From Planctomycetota bacterium (GTDB lineage Bacteria; Planctomycetota; Planctomycetia; Gemmatales; Gemmataceae), in the NCBI GenBank assembly GCA_021413735.1, contig JAIOPV010000196.1, forward strand, positions 20,023 through 84,022: a DNA stretch of 64,000 nt. The letters run 5' to 3'. Within the stretch, counting starts at the first letter, position 1, and every line of letters starts with the position of its first letter. Below the pieces are notes generated by a model. The model was not told the origin of the DNA and ran no database searches. It worked only from the letters and a program-made list of their open reading frames with translations. Below, piece after piece: positions 19,585 through 29,653 of the stretch. Both the position numbers and the translations under genes were made by a program.

Positions 19585-20184
19585 TCATTCCTCGGCTTCG
19601 GCCGTGGCTCGGCTTTCCGCGAGCGCCGCGGCCCGCTCGAACACGCGACGCACCTTCCGGTCGTAGGAATTCAACTTCTCCGCGATCTCCGTCGTGGTGT
19701 AGCCCTCGAACTTCAGTTCCAACACCTCACGATCGAACTTCGGAAGTTGCGACAGGAACCGCTCGAACTCCTCCAACAACGCAACCTGAACCTCCGGCAA
19801 CGGCTCCGCAGCCGTGAGTTGGTCCAGAATGCCATCATCCACCGACCCCTGCGCGGTTTCGCGGCCGGGGTCGCGTTTCGCCGCTCGGTGGTGAGCAATC
19901 TGACGAAGCGTTTTGTTCACCGTCAACCGAACCAACAACTTGAAGAGATCGCTTTCGCCCTCGAACGTGAACTGGTCGCTTTTCACACGCGCGAAGAATG
20001 TGCGGAACGCCGACTGAACTGCATCTTCCGGGTCGATGCGGCTCACCATTCGCTGACCAATTCGCCGACTCGCAAGCCGCATCAGCTTCTCGCAATAGCG
20101 ATCAAAGAGCTTCCGCGCCGCAGACTCACTTCCCGCTTTGTACGCGGCAATCAGTTCGCGATCGTCAGTGGCATTGTCGGTCAT
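19585..20184 (-). CDS. ECF-type RNA polymerase sigma factor
   Basis: MTDNATDDRELIAAYKAGSESAARKLFDRYCEKLMRLASRRIG ... DPEDAVQSAFRTFFARV ... LPKFDREVLELKFEGYTTTEIAEKLNSYDRKVRRVFERA. Confidence 0.9.
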   Translation of the reverse strand: MTDNATDDRELIAAYKAGSESAARKLFDRYCEKLMRLASRRIGQRMVSRIDPEDAVQSAFRTFFARVKSDQFTFEGESDLFKLLVRLTVNKTLRQIAHHRAAKRDPGRETAQGSVDDGILDQLTAAEPLPEVQVALLEEFERFLSQLPKFDREVLELKFEGYTTTEIAEKLNSYDRKVRRVFERAAALAESRATAEAEE

Positions 20185-20368
20185 GGAACCAGCGCAGTGG
20201 TATGAAGTAAGGAGAAACGCGATTGCGCCACGATCCACGATACCCGCGCATCGTGGGTGGGTCAAATTACACATTCGTGAGTTCTGATCGGCACAATGTG
20301 TGCCGGGAACATCCAGCGTGTAGAATCGAATGAATGAGAACACCACCTGTCGTGTTCTCATCCACCCA

Positions 20369-22702
20369 ATGGAAGTCGCCTCTCCCAAACCGCCGCGGAC
20401 TATGGGAAGCCTACCACTTTCGGACGAAGATCGCGCCCAACTCTCGGCTCGTGCCGACGAGTTCCACGATGCGCTCGTCCGCGGTGGCATCGCTGACTGG
20501 GATAAATATCTCTCGGGGTTGCCCGATCACATCCGCCTCGCGGTTCTGACTGAACTCGTCATCATCGACCTGAGCTATCGCTGGGGAAATGGCGAACGTC
20601 CGAAGATCGAAGATTACATCGCGAAATTCCCCGAGTTCGGCCCACCTGATCGAGTATCGTCAGCTGTCATCCTCGAAGAACACCGCTCTCGGATCAAAGC
20701 GGGCGAACGCCCCGAACCCGAATCGTATCGTGCGCGATTCCCCACGCAATACGCCGAAATCTGTGGCGAGATCGAATCGGGACGCGGGGCAACCGTCGCG
20801 GGCACAGTTGTTTCAACCATCGCCAGTGCCGACGGCGGCGCTGCCATCGCACATGGTCACTATCCTGGTGGATCGGGCAGCGACTACGAGTTCATTCGCG
20901 TTCTCGGGCGTGGTGTCTTCGGCGAAGTGTGGCTCGCCCAGAAACGAGCGAGCGGCATCGAGAAGGCCGTCAAGATTCTGATGCAAGCAGCCGATCACGA
21001 GGCGGCTCACCGCGAACGCCGGGCGCTCGAACTCATCAAGAATCTGCGGCATCCGTACTTGCTCGCCACCGACGATTTCTGGGTTAGCGACAACCGGCTG
21101 CATGTCGCGATGGAACTGGCCGACTGCACGCTTCGCGATCAACTCCGGCGCTGTCGGGAAGCTGGTCTGCAGGGCATACCGCTATCCGAATTGCTCGGCT
21201 ATATGTGGGAAGCCGCCGAAGGACTGGACTTCCTTCATTCTCGCCATGTGATTCACCGCGACATCAAGCCCGATAACATCCTCCTTTCGCACGGCCACGC
21301 GAAGGTCGGCGACTTTGGCCTGGCGCGTTATCAGGAGGAAGTGCTGGCTCCGATGCGGACCTTCGCGGGCACGCCGGCTTACATGGCTCCGGAAGTGTGG
21401 GGTCGCGAAGGCGGTCCCGCGAGCGATCAGTACAGTCTTGCGATTGCGTATGCGGAATTGCGGCAGGGGGTGCCGCCGCTGCGTCCGCGACCGATTCAAG
21501 AGATGCTACTCGCGCACAATGAAGGGGTGTTCGAGTTTGCGGAGTTCATTGGGCCTGCGGAACGTGCTGTCATCTTGAAGGCGCTGTCGCACAAGTCGGA
21601 TGATCGTTATCCGTCGTGTCGGGCGTTCGTGGAAGCACTTTGCGGCGTGCTCGATTTGCCTGGGGTTCCACGGGCCAGCGGTGGATTCACGTCGGGTGTC
21701 GTGGGGGATCGCTCCTTCACACAGGCACCGACGCATCTCGATTCCGAGATGATCCCGACGCACATCGGAGGCAGCACGGGCACCGTGACCGACGAACCGG
21801 TCCCACCACCCGTGCCTCCACCACCGCGTCCGCTCTGGCAAGTTGCCGCTGTGGGCTTGTTTGTCCTCACTCTCGCGACGACAGCCGGTGCGGGCATCTG
21901 GCAGGCACTCAACAATCGCGGAGGCGGCACCGGCGACGACTCACGGAACACCGACCCTGACGGGAAGCCTCGGCCCAATTCCGTTGAGCCGTGGCTTCCA
22001 CCGGGAACGGTCAAGGCGACTGGTGCGACAGAGGTGCCACTCGCGAGTGGTCCCCCGATGTTCGATTGGGTCGAGGCGAAACTTGGTGGGGAGACGGTTC
22101 GGTTCCGGTTAATCGTGAGCAATGAGAAGGGGCCGCTGGTAGCTCCGTTCTACATCATGGAATCGAAAGTGTGGAACGAACTCTATCGAGCGGGTGGAGT
22201 CGATCCGCCGCCAGAATCGAGTGCGAATGGGCCACACGCTCCCGTGACCTGGGTCACCGCACACGAGGCGAATGAATTTGCGAAGAAACTCGGTGGCCGG
22301 TTGCCCACTCCGGAGGAATGGGACCACGCTGCTGGCCTCTACGCGAACACGGGTCGCGATCAAGTGACGCTTCCGGGCGGTCAAGCTCGCGTCTCTCCCG
22401 AGGGTGGGAAACAACTCGTGCATCCGCTTCCGACGCACGGGCCGGACGCAGGCACCGACCTGAACACGTTCGGCCTGCGCGACATGGCAGGAAATGGTCG
22501 CGAGTGGACAAGTCGGACGATGCCGACCAAGCCGGGCGAGCAGGGCCGCAATATCGTTCGCGGCAACTTATTCACCTTCAAGAACGGCCTGACCTTCACG
22601 GAACTGCGCAATCAAGCGGACCGCCCGCACACGCAATACTGGGCAAAGGGGGGGCCATACACCTCCTTCCGCGTCGTGCTGCCCGCAATAGCAGCCCGTT
22701 GA
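20369..22702 (+). CDS. Ser/Thr protein kinase with TM segment and C-terminal FGE-sulfatase/SUMF1-like domain
   Basis: YEFIRVLGRGVFGEVWLAQK, HVIHRDIKPDNILLS, DFGLARYQ; TM at LWQVAAVGLFVLTLATTAGAGIW; C-terminal GGRLPTPEEWDHAAG ... FGLRDMAGNGREWTSRTM. Confidence 0.9.
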   Translation: MEVASPKPPRTMGSLPLSDEDRAQLSARADEFHDALVRGGIADWDKYLSGLPDHIRLAVLTELVIIDLSYRWGNGERPKIEDYIAKFPEFGPPDRVSSAVILEEHRSRIKAGERPEPESYRARFPTQYAEICGEIESGRGATVAGTVVSTIASADGGAAIAHGHYPGGSGSDYEFIRVLGRGVFGEVWLAQKRASGIEKAVKILMQAADHEAAHRERRALELIKNLRHPYLLATDDFWVSDNRLHVAMELADCTLRDQLRRCREAGLQGIPLSELLGYMWEAAEGLDFLHSRHVIHRDIKPDNILLSHGHAKVGDFGLARYQEEVLAPMRTFAGTPAYMAPEVWGREGGPASDQYSLAIAYAELRQGVPPLRPRPIQEMLLAHNEGVFEFAEFIGPAERAVILKALSHKSDDRYPSCRAFVEALCGVLDLPGVPRASGGFTSGVVGDRSFTQAPTHLDSEMIPTHIGGSTGTVTDEPVPPPVPPPPRPLWQVAAVGLFVLTLATTAGAGIWQALNNRGGGTGDDSRNTDPDGKPRPNSVEPWLPPGTVKATGATEVPLASGPPMFDWVEAKLGGETVRFRLIVSNEKGPLVAPFYIMESKVWNELYRAGGVDPPPESSANGPHAPVTWVTAHEANEFAKKLGGRLPTPEEWDHAAGLYANTGRDQVTLPGGQARVSPEGGKQLVHPLPTHGPDAGTDLNTFGLRDMAGNGREWTSRTMPTKPGEQGRNIVRGNLFTFKNGLTFTELRNQADRPHTQYWAKGGPYTSFRVVLPAIAAR

Positions 22703-23104
22703 TAGGGTGGGCTGAGTCACGTTTTGTGCGAGCCCCACAATTCCACCTCAGCATTTCGCTTTGGTTACGGTGAACTCGACCGCAAAGCCGGTCTCGACCC
22801 ATCCTCCCAAAACTCACTCTCGGAGTTGCCGTGCATTCAAGGGCAACTGCTCTTCTACTCTCCGACAACCATCGGTCGTCGAATTCTGATGATTTGAGAA
22901 TCAGTTCTTTATTCAGTGTATTGAAACTGTACATCGGGATTATCAAAGTGCGAAATCTATTCCCCCGAACTGTCCCCCAATGTATATAATGGGTTTGGGA
23001 ATACTGTCTTGAGTGAGAATATCAGTCTTTAACAACTCAGACAGTTATATTCCTAAGATTTTCCCGTCAATGTCCATATTATTCTCCATTCTGGAAGGGT
23101 TGAT

Positions 23105-24031
23105 ATGAATGTTCGTCCTGTCAAGCGTGCGTTTACATTAATTGAATTGCTGGTAGTCATTGCCATCATTGCGATTCTCATTGGCTTGCTGCTCCCTGCT
23201 GTGCAGAAAGTGCGAGAAGCGGCATCTCGGATGAAGTGCCAGAACAATCTGAAACAGATCGGAATCGCGTTGCACAATTGCAATGATTCGATGGGTGGCC
23301 TTCCACCAGCCGGGGCGTCGAATAACGCCTGGAACGGTGCCGGTTCGGTCAACCCGCTCACGAAGGGCACATGCGCCACGGTCCAGTTCGCCATCCTCCC
23401 GTATATGGAACAGACGTCGCTCTATACAGGTGCCATTGCCGCCGGTGGTACGTCGGACAAGACGGTCGCCGGTAAGCCCGTCTACAACTACATCTTGAAG
23501 GCCTACATGTGCCCCTCGGACCCTTCGCCAGCAGCAGGGACCGGATTCGGAAACCCAGCCGGGCCAGACGGAACGCACGCCGTGGCGAACTACGTCTCGA
23601 ACTACTTGGTATTCGGCAGCCCCAGCACGAATAACCAAGAGGGGTCAGCCCGAATTCCCACCACGTTCATCGACGGGTTGTCGAATACTGTCGTCTTTGG
23701 CGAGCGTTACGGCTGGTACGGTTCTGGAAACTCCGGGGGCGGCCCGTTCTCCAGCCTGTGGGCCAACTCGGCGAGCCCGTGGCGTCCTCAGATGTGTTCG
23801 GCGGTTCAGGCCGGAGGTACTGGCTACGCGGCCTGCCCTGTGCCTCAGAGCAACGTGATCGTGTCCGCCGCTGTCGGCGCTCAGGGTGGAGGTCAGGCAA
23901 TCCACACGAACACCATGAATACGCTTCTCGGGGATGGCAGCGTGCGGGGTGTCAACACCTCGATCGTGGCGGCGACATGGGCGACAGTCTGTGACCCGCG
24001 TGACGGCCTCGTTCCAGGGAGCGACTGGTAA
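23105..24031 (+). CDS. DUF1559 family protein with type IV pilin-like N-terminal methylation motif
   Basis: [64 protein letters not shown]. Confidence 0.95.
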   Translation: MNVRPVKRAFTLIELLVVIAIIAILIGLLLPAVQKVREAASRMKCQNNLKQIGIALHNCNDSMGGLPPAGASNNAWNGAGSVNPLTKGTCATVQFAILPYMEQTSLYTGAIAAGGTSDKTVAGKPVYNYILKAYMCPSDPSPAAGTGFGNPAGPDGTHAVANYVSNYLVFGSPSTNNQEGSARIPTTFIDGLSNTVVFGERYGWYGSGNSGGGPFSSLWANSASPWRPQMCSAVQAGGTGYAACPVPQSNVIVSAAVGAQGGGQAIHTNTMNTLLGDGSVRGVNTSIVAATWATVCDPRDGLVPGSDW

Positions 24032-24113
24032 CCACGCATCGCCATCTGCCGCCGAGGCCAAGTGCCCGGCGGCCCAGTGCTCCATTCCTCCCCTGGCGAT
24101 TAGGAACACGTCC

Positions 24114-24527
24114 ATGTACCGATTTTGGTGCGGATCGTTTCTGGCTGTGTGCGCGATGATCGCAGGTTGCAGCGAGAGTGTGAAGAGTTCAATCGCTCAG
24201 GGTACGGTCACGCTGAATGGTCAACCTCTGGCGGGAGCCGAGGTTCAGTTTATTCCGAAGTCCGACAGTACCCTCGGGGCCCACACAACGACGACGGGCC
24301 CGGATGGCACCTTCACGATGAAGGCCGCGGCGGCAAACACGCCATTACGGCCAGGCTCCTACATCATCGTTGTCAACAAGTGGACGGCCGGCAGCGGTGG
24401 CGGGATGGAGGGGATGAAGAACGAGGTTCCCGAACTCTACCGCGCTCAAGCGACAACCACCCTGAAGGCAGAGATCAAGGAAGGCGAGAACGCGCTCGGC
24501 ACGTTCTCCCTCGATTCGAAGAGATGA
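24114..24527 (+). CDS. Lipoprotein with transthyretin/carboxypeptidase-regulatory-like domain
   Basis: Lipobox-like AVCAMIAGCSES; GTVTLNGQPLAGAEVQFIPKSDSTLGAHTTTTGPDGTF. Confidence 0.8.
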   Translation: MYRFWCGSFLAVCAMIAGCSESVKSSIAQGTVTLNGQPLAGAEVQFIPKSDSTLGAHTTTTGPDGTFTMKAAAANTPLRPGSYIIVVNKWTAGSGGGMEGMKNEVPELYRAQATTTLKAEIKEGENALGTFSLDSKR

Positions 24528-24536
24528 ACTCAGCGG

Positions 24537-24669
24537 TTGCTGTGTTGAATTGATAGGTGTTTGTGAGCGTCGAGCCGTCAGGCCGAGGGTGGATTTCGCG
24601 AGCCTGACAGTTGTTTACGCCCACCGTCGAGCTCAGGCTTCGACGCTCACAATCATTTCAACACAGCAG
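24537..24669. repeat. Imperfect long inverted repeat (TGCTGTGTTGAA..TGTGAGCGTCGAGCC ... GGCTTCGACGCTCACA..TTCAACACAGCA)
   Basis: Outer arms complementary; inner partial pairing around a GTCAGGC / GCCTGAC segment. Confidence 0.75.
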
Positions 24670-24823
24670 TCAGCGGTGAGACAATTCGAGAGGCAGGGCA
24701 GGGTGCTGCGCACCACAGAACATCACTTCCCACCCCTTTATTCCCAGCACGCGATTGAGTTTTGGTTGCATCGACGCAGACATTCCGGATGATGGCGGAA
24801 CCTTCTCCTCCTGAGAGACCGCC

Positions 24824-25813
24824 ATGTCCGGCCCTTACCCTGATCGTCGTGAACTACTTGCCACTTCTGCCGCGTTCGGCGCATCCGCATTCGGCGTGAC
24901 AGCTGCATCCGCACAGCCGAAGATCGCAGACAAACCGAGGAAACGCTACCCGTTCAAGAAGTCCATCAATCTCTGGGCGTTCCCCTACCCCGAGAAGATG
25001 TCTCTTGAAGCGTGCATGAAGCTCGCCAAGGAAGCAGGCTTCGACGGCATCGAACTGAACTACGACCTCGACAGCGAACTCTCGCCAAAATCTGGACCGA
25101 AAGAGTTCGCCGCGATTCGCCGCATGGCGGACAAGATCGGCATCAACATCAGTGGAATGTGTTCGTTTTTGTTCTGGCCGTATCCGCTGACCAGCAACGA
25201 TCCGATGAAGCGATCACGCGGGTTGGAACTCGCAGGCAAGATTGCGGAAACCGCTGCGGAACTCGGCACTGAGAACGTGCTGGTCGTGCCGGGGGCAGTC
25301 TGCATCCCGTGGCGAACCGATCACGAGCCTGTGCCGAACGATGTCTGCGACAAACGGGCCAAGGAAGCGATCAAGTCTCTGATTCCCGCTGCTGAGAAAC
25401 TGAAGGTGTATCTGAATATCGAGAATATCTTCTTCAACGGCTATCTCATGACGCCCGGCGAGATGAACGACTTCGTGGATTCCTTCAAGAGCGACCGCGT
25501 GCGGGTTCACTTCGACACCGGCAACATCATGTCTTACCAATACCCAGAACACTGGATTCCACAGCTTGGCGGACGAACCAAGAACGTCCACCTGAAGGAG
25601 TGGACCAAGAAGGGCACCGATTACTCGCTGGAATCGTTCCGCCCACTGCTCGACGGCACCACGAACTGGCCCGCAGTGATGGAAGCATTCGACCAAACCG
25701 GCTACAAGGGATATCTCACCTTCGAGTATTTCCACCCTTACATGCACTTCCCCGAGGCGCTGGTTTATCAGACGGCCGATTCGCTCGATCGCATGTTGGG
25801 AATCAAGGGATAA
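24824..25813 (+). CDS. Hydroxypyruvate isomerase-like/sugar phosphate isomerase TIM-barrel protein, possible Tat signal
   Basis: PDRRELLATSAAFGASAFGVTAASA; LAKEAGFDGIELNYD ... VRVHFDTGNIMSYQYPEHWI. Confidence 0.87.
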   Translation: MSGPYPDRRELLATSAAFGASAFGVTAASAQPKIADKPRKRYPFKKSINLWAFPYPEKMSLEACMKLAKEAGFDGIELNYDLDSELSPKSGPKEFAAIRRMADKIGINISGMCSFLFWPYPLTSNDPMKRSRGLELAGKIAETAAELGTENVLVVPGAVCIPWRTDHEPVPNDVCDKRAKEAIKSLIPAAEKLKVYLNIENIFFNGYLMTPGEMNDFVDSFKSDRVRVHFDTGNIMSYQYPEHWIPQLGGRTKNVHLKEWTKKGTDYSLESFRPLLDGTTNWPAVMEAFDQTGYKGYLTFEYFHPYMHFPEALVYQTADSLDRMLGIKG

Positions 25814-25877
25814 GGAAATGAAGTTCTGTGTCGCGTGCCCTCCCTTGCGCGATCCACGAATTGCCGAATCAGCGAAC

Positions 25878-25990
25878 GCAGGGCGTTGCCCAGCATTGCC
25901 TGGGCTCAGATTGTTTCAGCCCTTCGGGCTGAAAACGCTTTGCAGGCCGGAAGCCTGCGGCAACCTCAGCCCAGGGCAACGCTCTGGGCT
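25878..25990. repeat. Nested inverted-repeat element containing CAGCCCTTCGGGCTG and GCAGGCCGGAAGCCTGC hairpins
   Basis: Outer arms GCGTTGCC..CTGGGCTCAGATTG versus CAACCTCAGCCCAGGGCAACGC. Confidence 0.75.
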
Positions 25991-26073
25991 CGCAGTTGGC
26001 ACAACAACTGCACATCTGAAGCATTCCGCTGATTCTCCAAGACCGGTTGCCACAACACTCAGAGCAACATCGG

Positions 26074-27129
26074 ATGCCCATAGCAACTGAGCCGATTGGC
26101 AGTATCCCACGGACGCCCGAGTTGCTCGCCGCTGTGTCTACCAGTCCAGAGGCAACCCCGGCGGCTCTTTACGACGAGGCAATCCGAGACACCATCGCGC
26201 GGTTCGAGGAGACGGGATCGCCTGTGGTCACAGACGGTGAGCAGAGGAAGTATCACAATTTCTGGACGTATTGCGTACACGGGATGACGAACACAGATCC
26301 GAACGGGTTCAAAATTCCGTTCGCGGCGGGGCACGTTCGGCGGATGCCTCGGTTGACGGCAGGGCCGTTCCGATACGCACGATACGCCGACAGTTATCTC
26401 GATGTCGCGCTTCGCTATGCCCACAAACCTGTGAAACAGGCTGTGATCTCGCCCTCGGCCTTGAGCCTCCTCTACCCCGCCGACGAGCTCCCCGGTTACC
26501 CCCGCGAGCAGTTCATCCAAGACCTGCTCCGTGAACACGAGTCGGAGGTGCGGGCGTGTCTCCGCAAGGGGGCTCACGTCGTCCAGGTCGATTTCACCGA
26601 AGGGCGATTCGCGGTTAAGCTCGACCCGTCGGGGAATCTGCTTCACGGTTTCATCGACCTGAACAACATGGCCCTTGCACGCTTCAATGATGCGGACCGA
26701 AAGCGGATCGGCGTCCACACCTGTCCGGGCGGGGATCTCGACTCGACCCATAGTGCCGATGTGGATTACTCCGATCTTCTCCCTGCCCTGTTTGAGCTGA
26801 AGGCGGGTAACTTCTATGTCGCGCTGGCCGGTGAGCCCGACCGGGTCCGTGTTCTCAAGATCATCCGTGAATACCTGAAGCCGCAGCAACGGGTGTTTGT
26901 GGGGGTCATCTCGCCGATCGACCCACGGATCGAGACCCCCGAAGAGGTCCGCGATCGGACCCTCGAAGCAGCGGAATACATCCCGCTCGAACAGCTTGGC
27001 ACAACCGATGATTGCGGGTTCGCACCCTTCTGCGACGACACGTCTACCACACGGGACACAGCGTTCGCGAAGATCCGCTCGCGGGTTCTCGGGACGGCTC
27101 TCGCATCTGCCATACTCGGAGTTGGCTGA
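26074..27129 (+). CDS. Cobalamin-independent methionine synthase (MetE C-terminal)-like methyltransferase
   Basis: EPIGSIPRTPELLAA ... VVTDGEQRKYHNFWTY ... IGVHTCPGGDLDSTHSADVDYSDLLPALFELKAGNFYVALAGEPDR ... VFVGVISPIDPRIETPEEVRDR. Confidence 0.85.
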   Translation: MPIATEPIGSIPRTPELLAAVSTSPEATPAALYDEAIRDTIARFEETGSPVVTDGEQRKYHNFWTYCVHGMTNTDPNGFKIPFAAGHVRRMPRLTAGPFRYARYADSYLDVALRYAHKPVKQAVISPSALSLLYPADELPGYPREQFIQDLLREHESEVRACLRKGAHVVQVDFTEGRFAVKLDPSGNLLHGFIDLNNMALARFNDADRKRIGVHTCPGGDLDSTHSADVDYSDLLPALFELKAGNFYVALAGEPDRVRVLKIIREYLKPQQRVFVGVISPIDPRIETPEEVRDRTLEAAEYIPLEQLGTTDDCGFAPFCDDTSTTRDTAFAKIRSRVLGTALASAILGVG

Positions 27130-29201
27130 TGCCGACGAACGACGACGAGGATCGACAGCTTCGCTCTGCCGCCCTCCAGAACGCCAATGTCGTTCTGCTC
27201 GCGAGGCAACGGGCGGAACGGGAACTGGCCGCCGAACGAGAACTCCTGCGAGTGACCCTCGCGAGTATCGGGGACGCGGTCATCAGCACCGACGCCGACG
27301 GTCGGGTGCGATTCCTGAACGGGGTGGCCGCGACTCTGACGGGGTGGTCTCAAGCCGAGGCAGGCGGGACACCACTCGATCAAGTGTTCCGCATCGTCAA
27401 TGAGACGACTCGCGAGCCAGTTGAGAATCCAGCACTGCGGGCTCTCGCGGAGGGAGCGATCGTTGGGCTCGCAAATCACACCATCCTGATATCGAGGGAT
27501 GGGACCGAGCGGCCGATTCAGGATAGTGCGGCCCCAATCCGTGACGTAACAGGGGCAATTGTCGGGGCCGTCCTGGTGTTCCGTGACATCACTGAACATC
27601 GGCGGGCTGAGCGAGAACTTCAATCCAGTGAGGAGTTTCTCCGTCGGCTTGTGGCGAGTTCCCAGGACTGCATCAAGGTGCTCGACCTCGATGGACGTGT
27701 CCAGTCGATCAACGCATGCGGGATGCGGATGCTGGAGATCGACGATTTCGGTCGGGTCGCGGGAGAGTGTTGGACCGGATTCTGGCATGACGCTGAACAA
27801 TCTGTGGCAGACCGCGCCGTGGCCGAGGCCCGCACCGGACGGTCGAGTGAGTTTGTCGGGTTCTGCCAGACGTTCGCAGGCCGGCCGCGATGGTGGGACG
27901 TGGTCGTGACTCCGATCGCTGGGGCGGGCGGGGCGACGGAGAAGATTCTGGTTGTCTCGCGGGACGTAACCGAGCGGAAGCAGGCGGAGGAAGCCGTTCG
28001 ATTCCTGGCGGATGCCAGCGCGTCGCTGGCGGAGTTGGTCGATTACGACACGACACTCCAGCGGATTGCCAACCTTGCCGTTGCGGGATTCGCCGACTGG
28101 TGCGTGGTGGACATCCTCGACGCTGCCGGGAATCGGCGGCGTTTGGCAGTCACTCACCCTGAGGCTGCTGGGGTCTCGATCCCTCGGTCCACTGATGCAG
28201 CGGGTGTACCGCATGTGTTGCGGACCGGTGAGCCTGAACTCGTTCCCGATGTCCTTGAGCTTGATCCGGCGACCGCACTTGAGGGAGCCGAACGAATCGC
28301 CCTGCTCCGAGCGTGGGGAGTCCGATCCTACATGGCCGTGCCTCTGTCTTCACGTGGTCGGGTGATCGGCGGTATGACGTTCCTGAGCATCTCGGTCCGT
28401 CGTCAGTATGGGCCGGAACATCTGCGGGTGGCACAAGAACTGGCCCGGCGTGTGACGACAGCCATCGAGAATGCCTCGCTGTATCGGGAACTTCAGGAGC
28501 AAGACCGAAGGAAGGACGAGTTCCTGGCGACCCTGGCACACGAACTGCGGAATCCGTTGGCTCCGGTTCGGAATGGGGTGCAAATTCTTCACGCGATGAA
28601 GCTCGCCGACGTTCGCGCCGCACGAACGCTGGGCATGATGGAACGGCAACTCGAACACATGGTCCACATGATTGACGACTTGATGGATGTGGCGCGAGTG
28701 TCGAGCGGGAAGGTGGTGCTCCGCAAGGAATGGGTTGATCTGAAGTCGGTGGTAACCATCGCAGTCGAGGCGAGTCGGCAGGTGATCGAAAAGGGCGGGC
28801 ATGAGTTCACGCTTCGCCTGCCGCCCGAACCGCTGGTGTTGGAAGTCGATCGCGTGCGGCTGTCTCAGGTGCTGTCGAATCTTCTGAACAACGCGGCGAA
28901 ATACACCCCGCACGGAGGCCGAGTTGAACTGATAGCAGAACGAGACGGGCGCGACGCGGTGATTCGTGTGTTGGACACAGGAGTTGGTGTCCCGCCGGAG
29001 ATGTTGCCCAAGATCTTCGAGATGTTCACCCAGGTTGGCAGTTCGCTGGACCGTGCACAGGGCGGGCTGGGAATCGGGCTGACTTTGGTGAAGCGACTCG
29101 TCGAACTCCACGGTGGCACTGTCACCGCCAAAAAGCGCCGGAGCGGGGAAGGGGAGCGAATTCGCCGTTCGGTTGCCGCTGGGCTCCGGACACTTCGATA
29201 G
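27129..29201 (+). CDS. PAS/GAF sensor histidine kinase (first part of an apparently split hybrid kinase)
   Basis: PAS ASIGDAVISTDADGRVRFLNGVAATLTGW; HisKA DEFLATLAHELRNPLAPVRNG; HATPase QVLSNLLNNAAKYTPHGG, GGLGIGLTLVKRLVELHGG. ATG overlaps the upstream TGA. Confidence 0.9.
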   Translation: MPTNDDEDRQLRSAALQNANVVLLARQRAERELAAERELLRVTLASIGDAVISTDADGRVRFLNGVAATLTGWSQAEAGGTPLDQVFRIVNETTREPVENPALRALAEGAIVGLANHTILISRDGTERPIQDSAAPIRDVTGAIVGAVLVFRDITEHRRAERELQSSEEFLRRLVASSQDCIKVLDLDGRVQSINACGMRMLEIDDFGRVAGECWTGFWHDAEQSVADRAVAEARTGRSSEFVGFCQTFAGRPRWWDVVVTPIAGAGGATEKILVVSRDVTERKQAEEAVRFLADASASLAELVDYDTTLQRIANLAVAGFADWCVVDILDAAGNRRRLAVTHPEAAGVSIPRSTDAAGVPHVLRTGEPELVPDVLELDPATALEGAERIALLRAWGVRSYMAVPLSSRGRVIGGMTFLSISVRRQYGPEHLRVAQELARRVTTAIENASLYRELQEQDRRKDEFLATLAHELRNPLAPVRNGVQILHAMKLADVRAARTLGMMERQLEHMVHMIDDLMDVARVSSGKVVLRKEWVDLKSVVTIAVEASRQVIEKGGHEFTLRLPPEPLVLEVDRVRLSQVLSNLLNNAAKYTPHGGRVELIAERDGRDAVIRVLDTGVGVPPEMLPKIFEMFTQVGSSLDRAQGGLGIGLTLVKRLVELHGGTVTAKKRRSGEGERIRRSVAAGLRTLR

Positions 29202-29613
29202 TGCCAGAAAAAGCGGAATCAGCAATGGAAGTGCGAGCCAAGTCCAACTTGCCATTCTCGTGGTGGACGACAATCGGGACGCGGTTGAAAGCCTGGCTCT
29301 CCTGCTTGAAATCAAGGGTCACGAGGTGAGGATGGCTTACGACGGTCCAGAGGCATTGCGGCTGTTGGAGACCTACCGCCCGCACCTCATCATCCTCGAC
29401 ATCGGTTTGCCTGGGATGAATGGTTATGAGGTAGCGAAGAAGATTCGTGAGAGCGAAGGGCACCGCAGGGTGACACTCGCGGCTCTGACCGGATGGGGCC
29501 AGGACGAGGATCGACGACGAACGAAGGAGGCTGGTTTCGATTACCACTTGCTGAAGCCAGCCGATCACGCGGAAGTTGAGAAGTTACTCACAATGGTGTC
29601 CGCGAAGATATAA
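29113..29613 (+). CDS. Response-regulator receiver domain preceded by the missing C-terminal tail of the histidine kinase
   Basis: KGSEFAVRLPLG (HATPase tail) then ILVVDDNRDAVESLALLLEIKGHEVRMAYDG ... LIILDIGLPGMNGYEVAKKI; alternative +1 frame relative to 27129. Confidence 0.85.
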   Translation: MALSPPKSAGAGKGSEFAVRLPLGSGHFDSARKSGISNGSASQVQLAILVVDDNRDAVESLALLLEIKGHEVRMAYDGPEALRLLETYRPHLIILDIGLPGMNGYEVAKKIRESEGHRRVTLAALTGWGQDEDRRRTKEAGFDYHLLKPADHAEVEKLLTMVSAKI

Positions 29614-29653
29614 CCTGTGGCGTAATGAACTCTCACTCAACACACCAATTGGC

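Noticed and set aside
26814-28214. 466-aa - strand ORF opposite the MetE-like and kinase genes
   Set aside because: Antisense to two well-supported genes and no domain.
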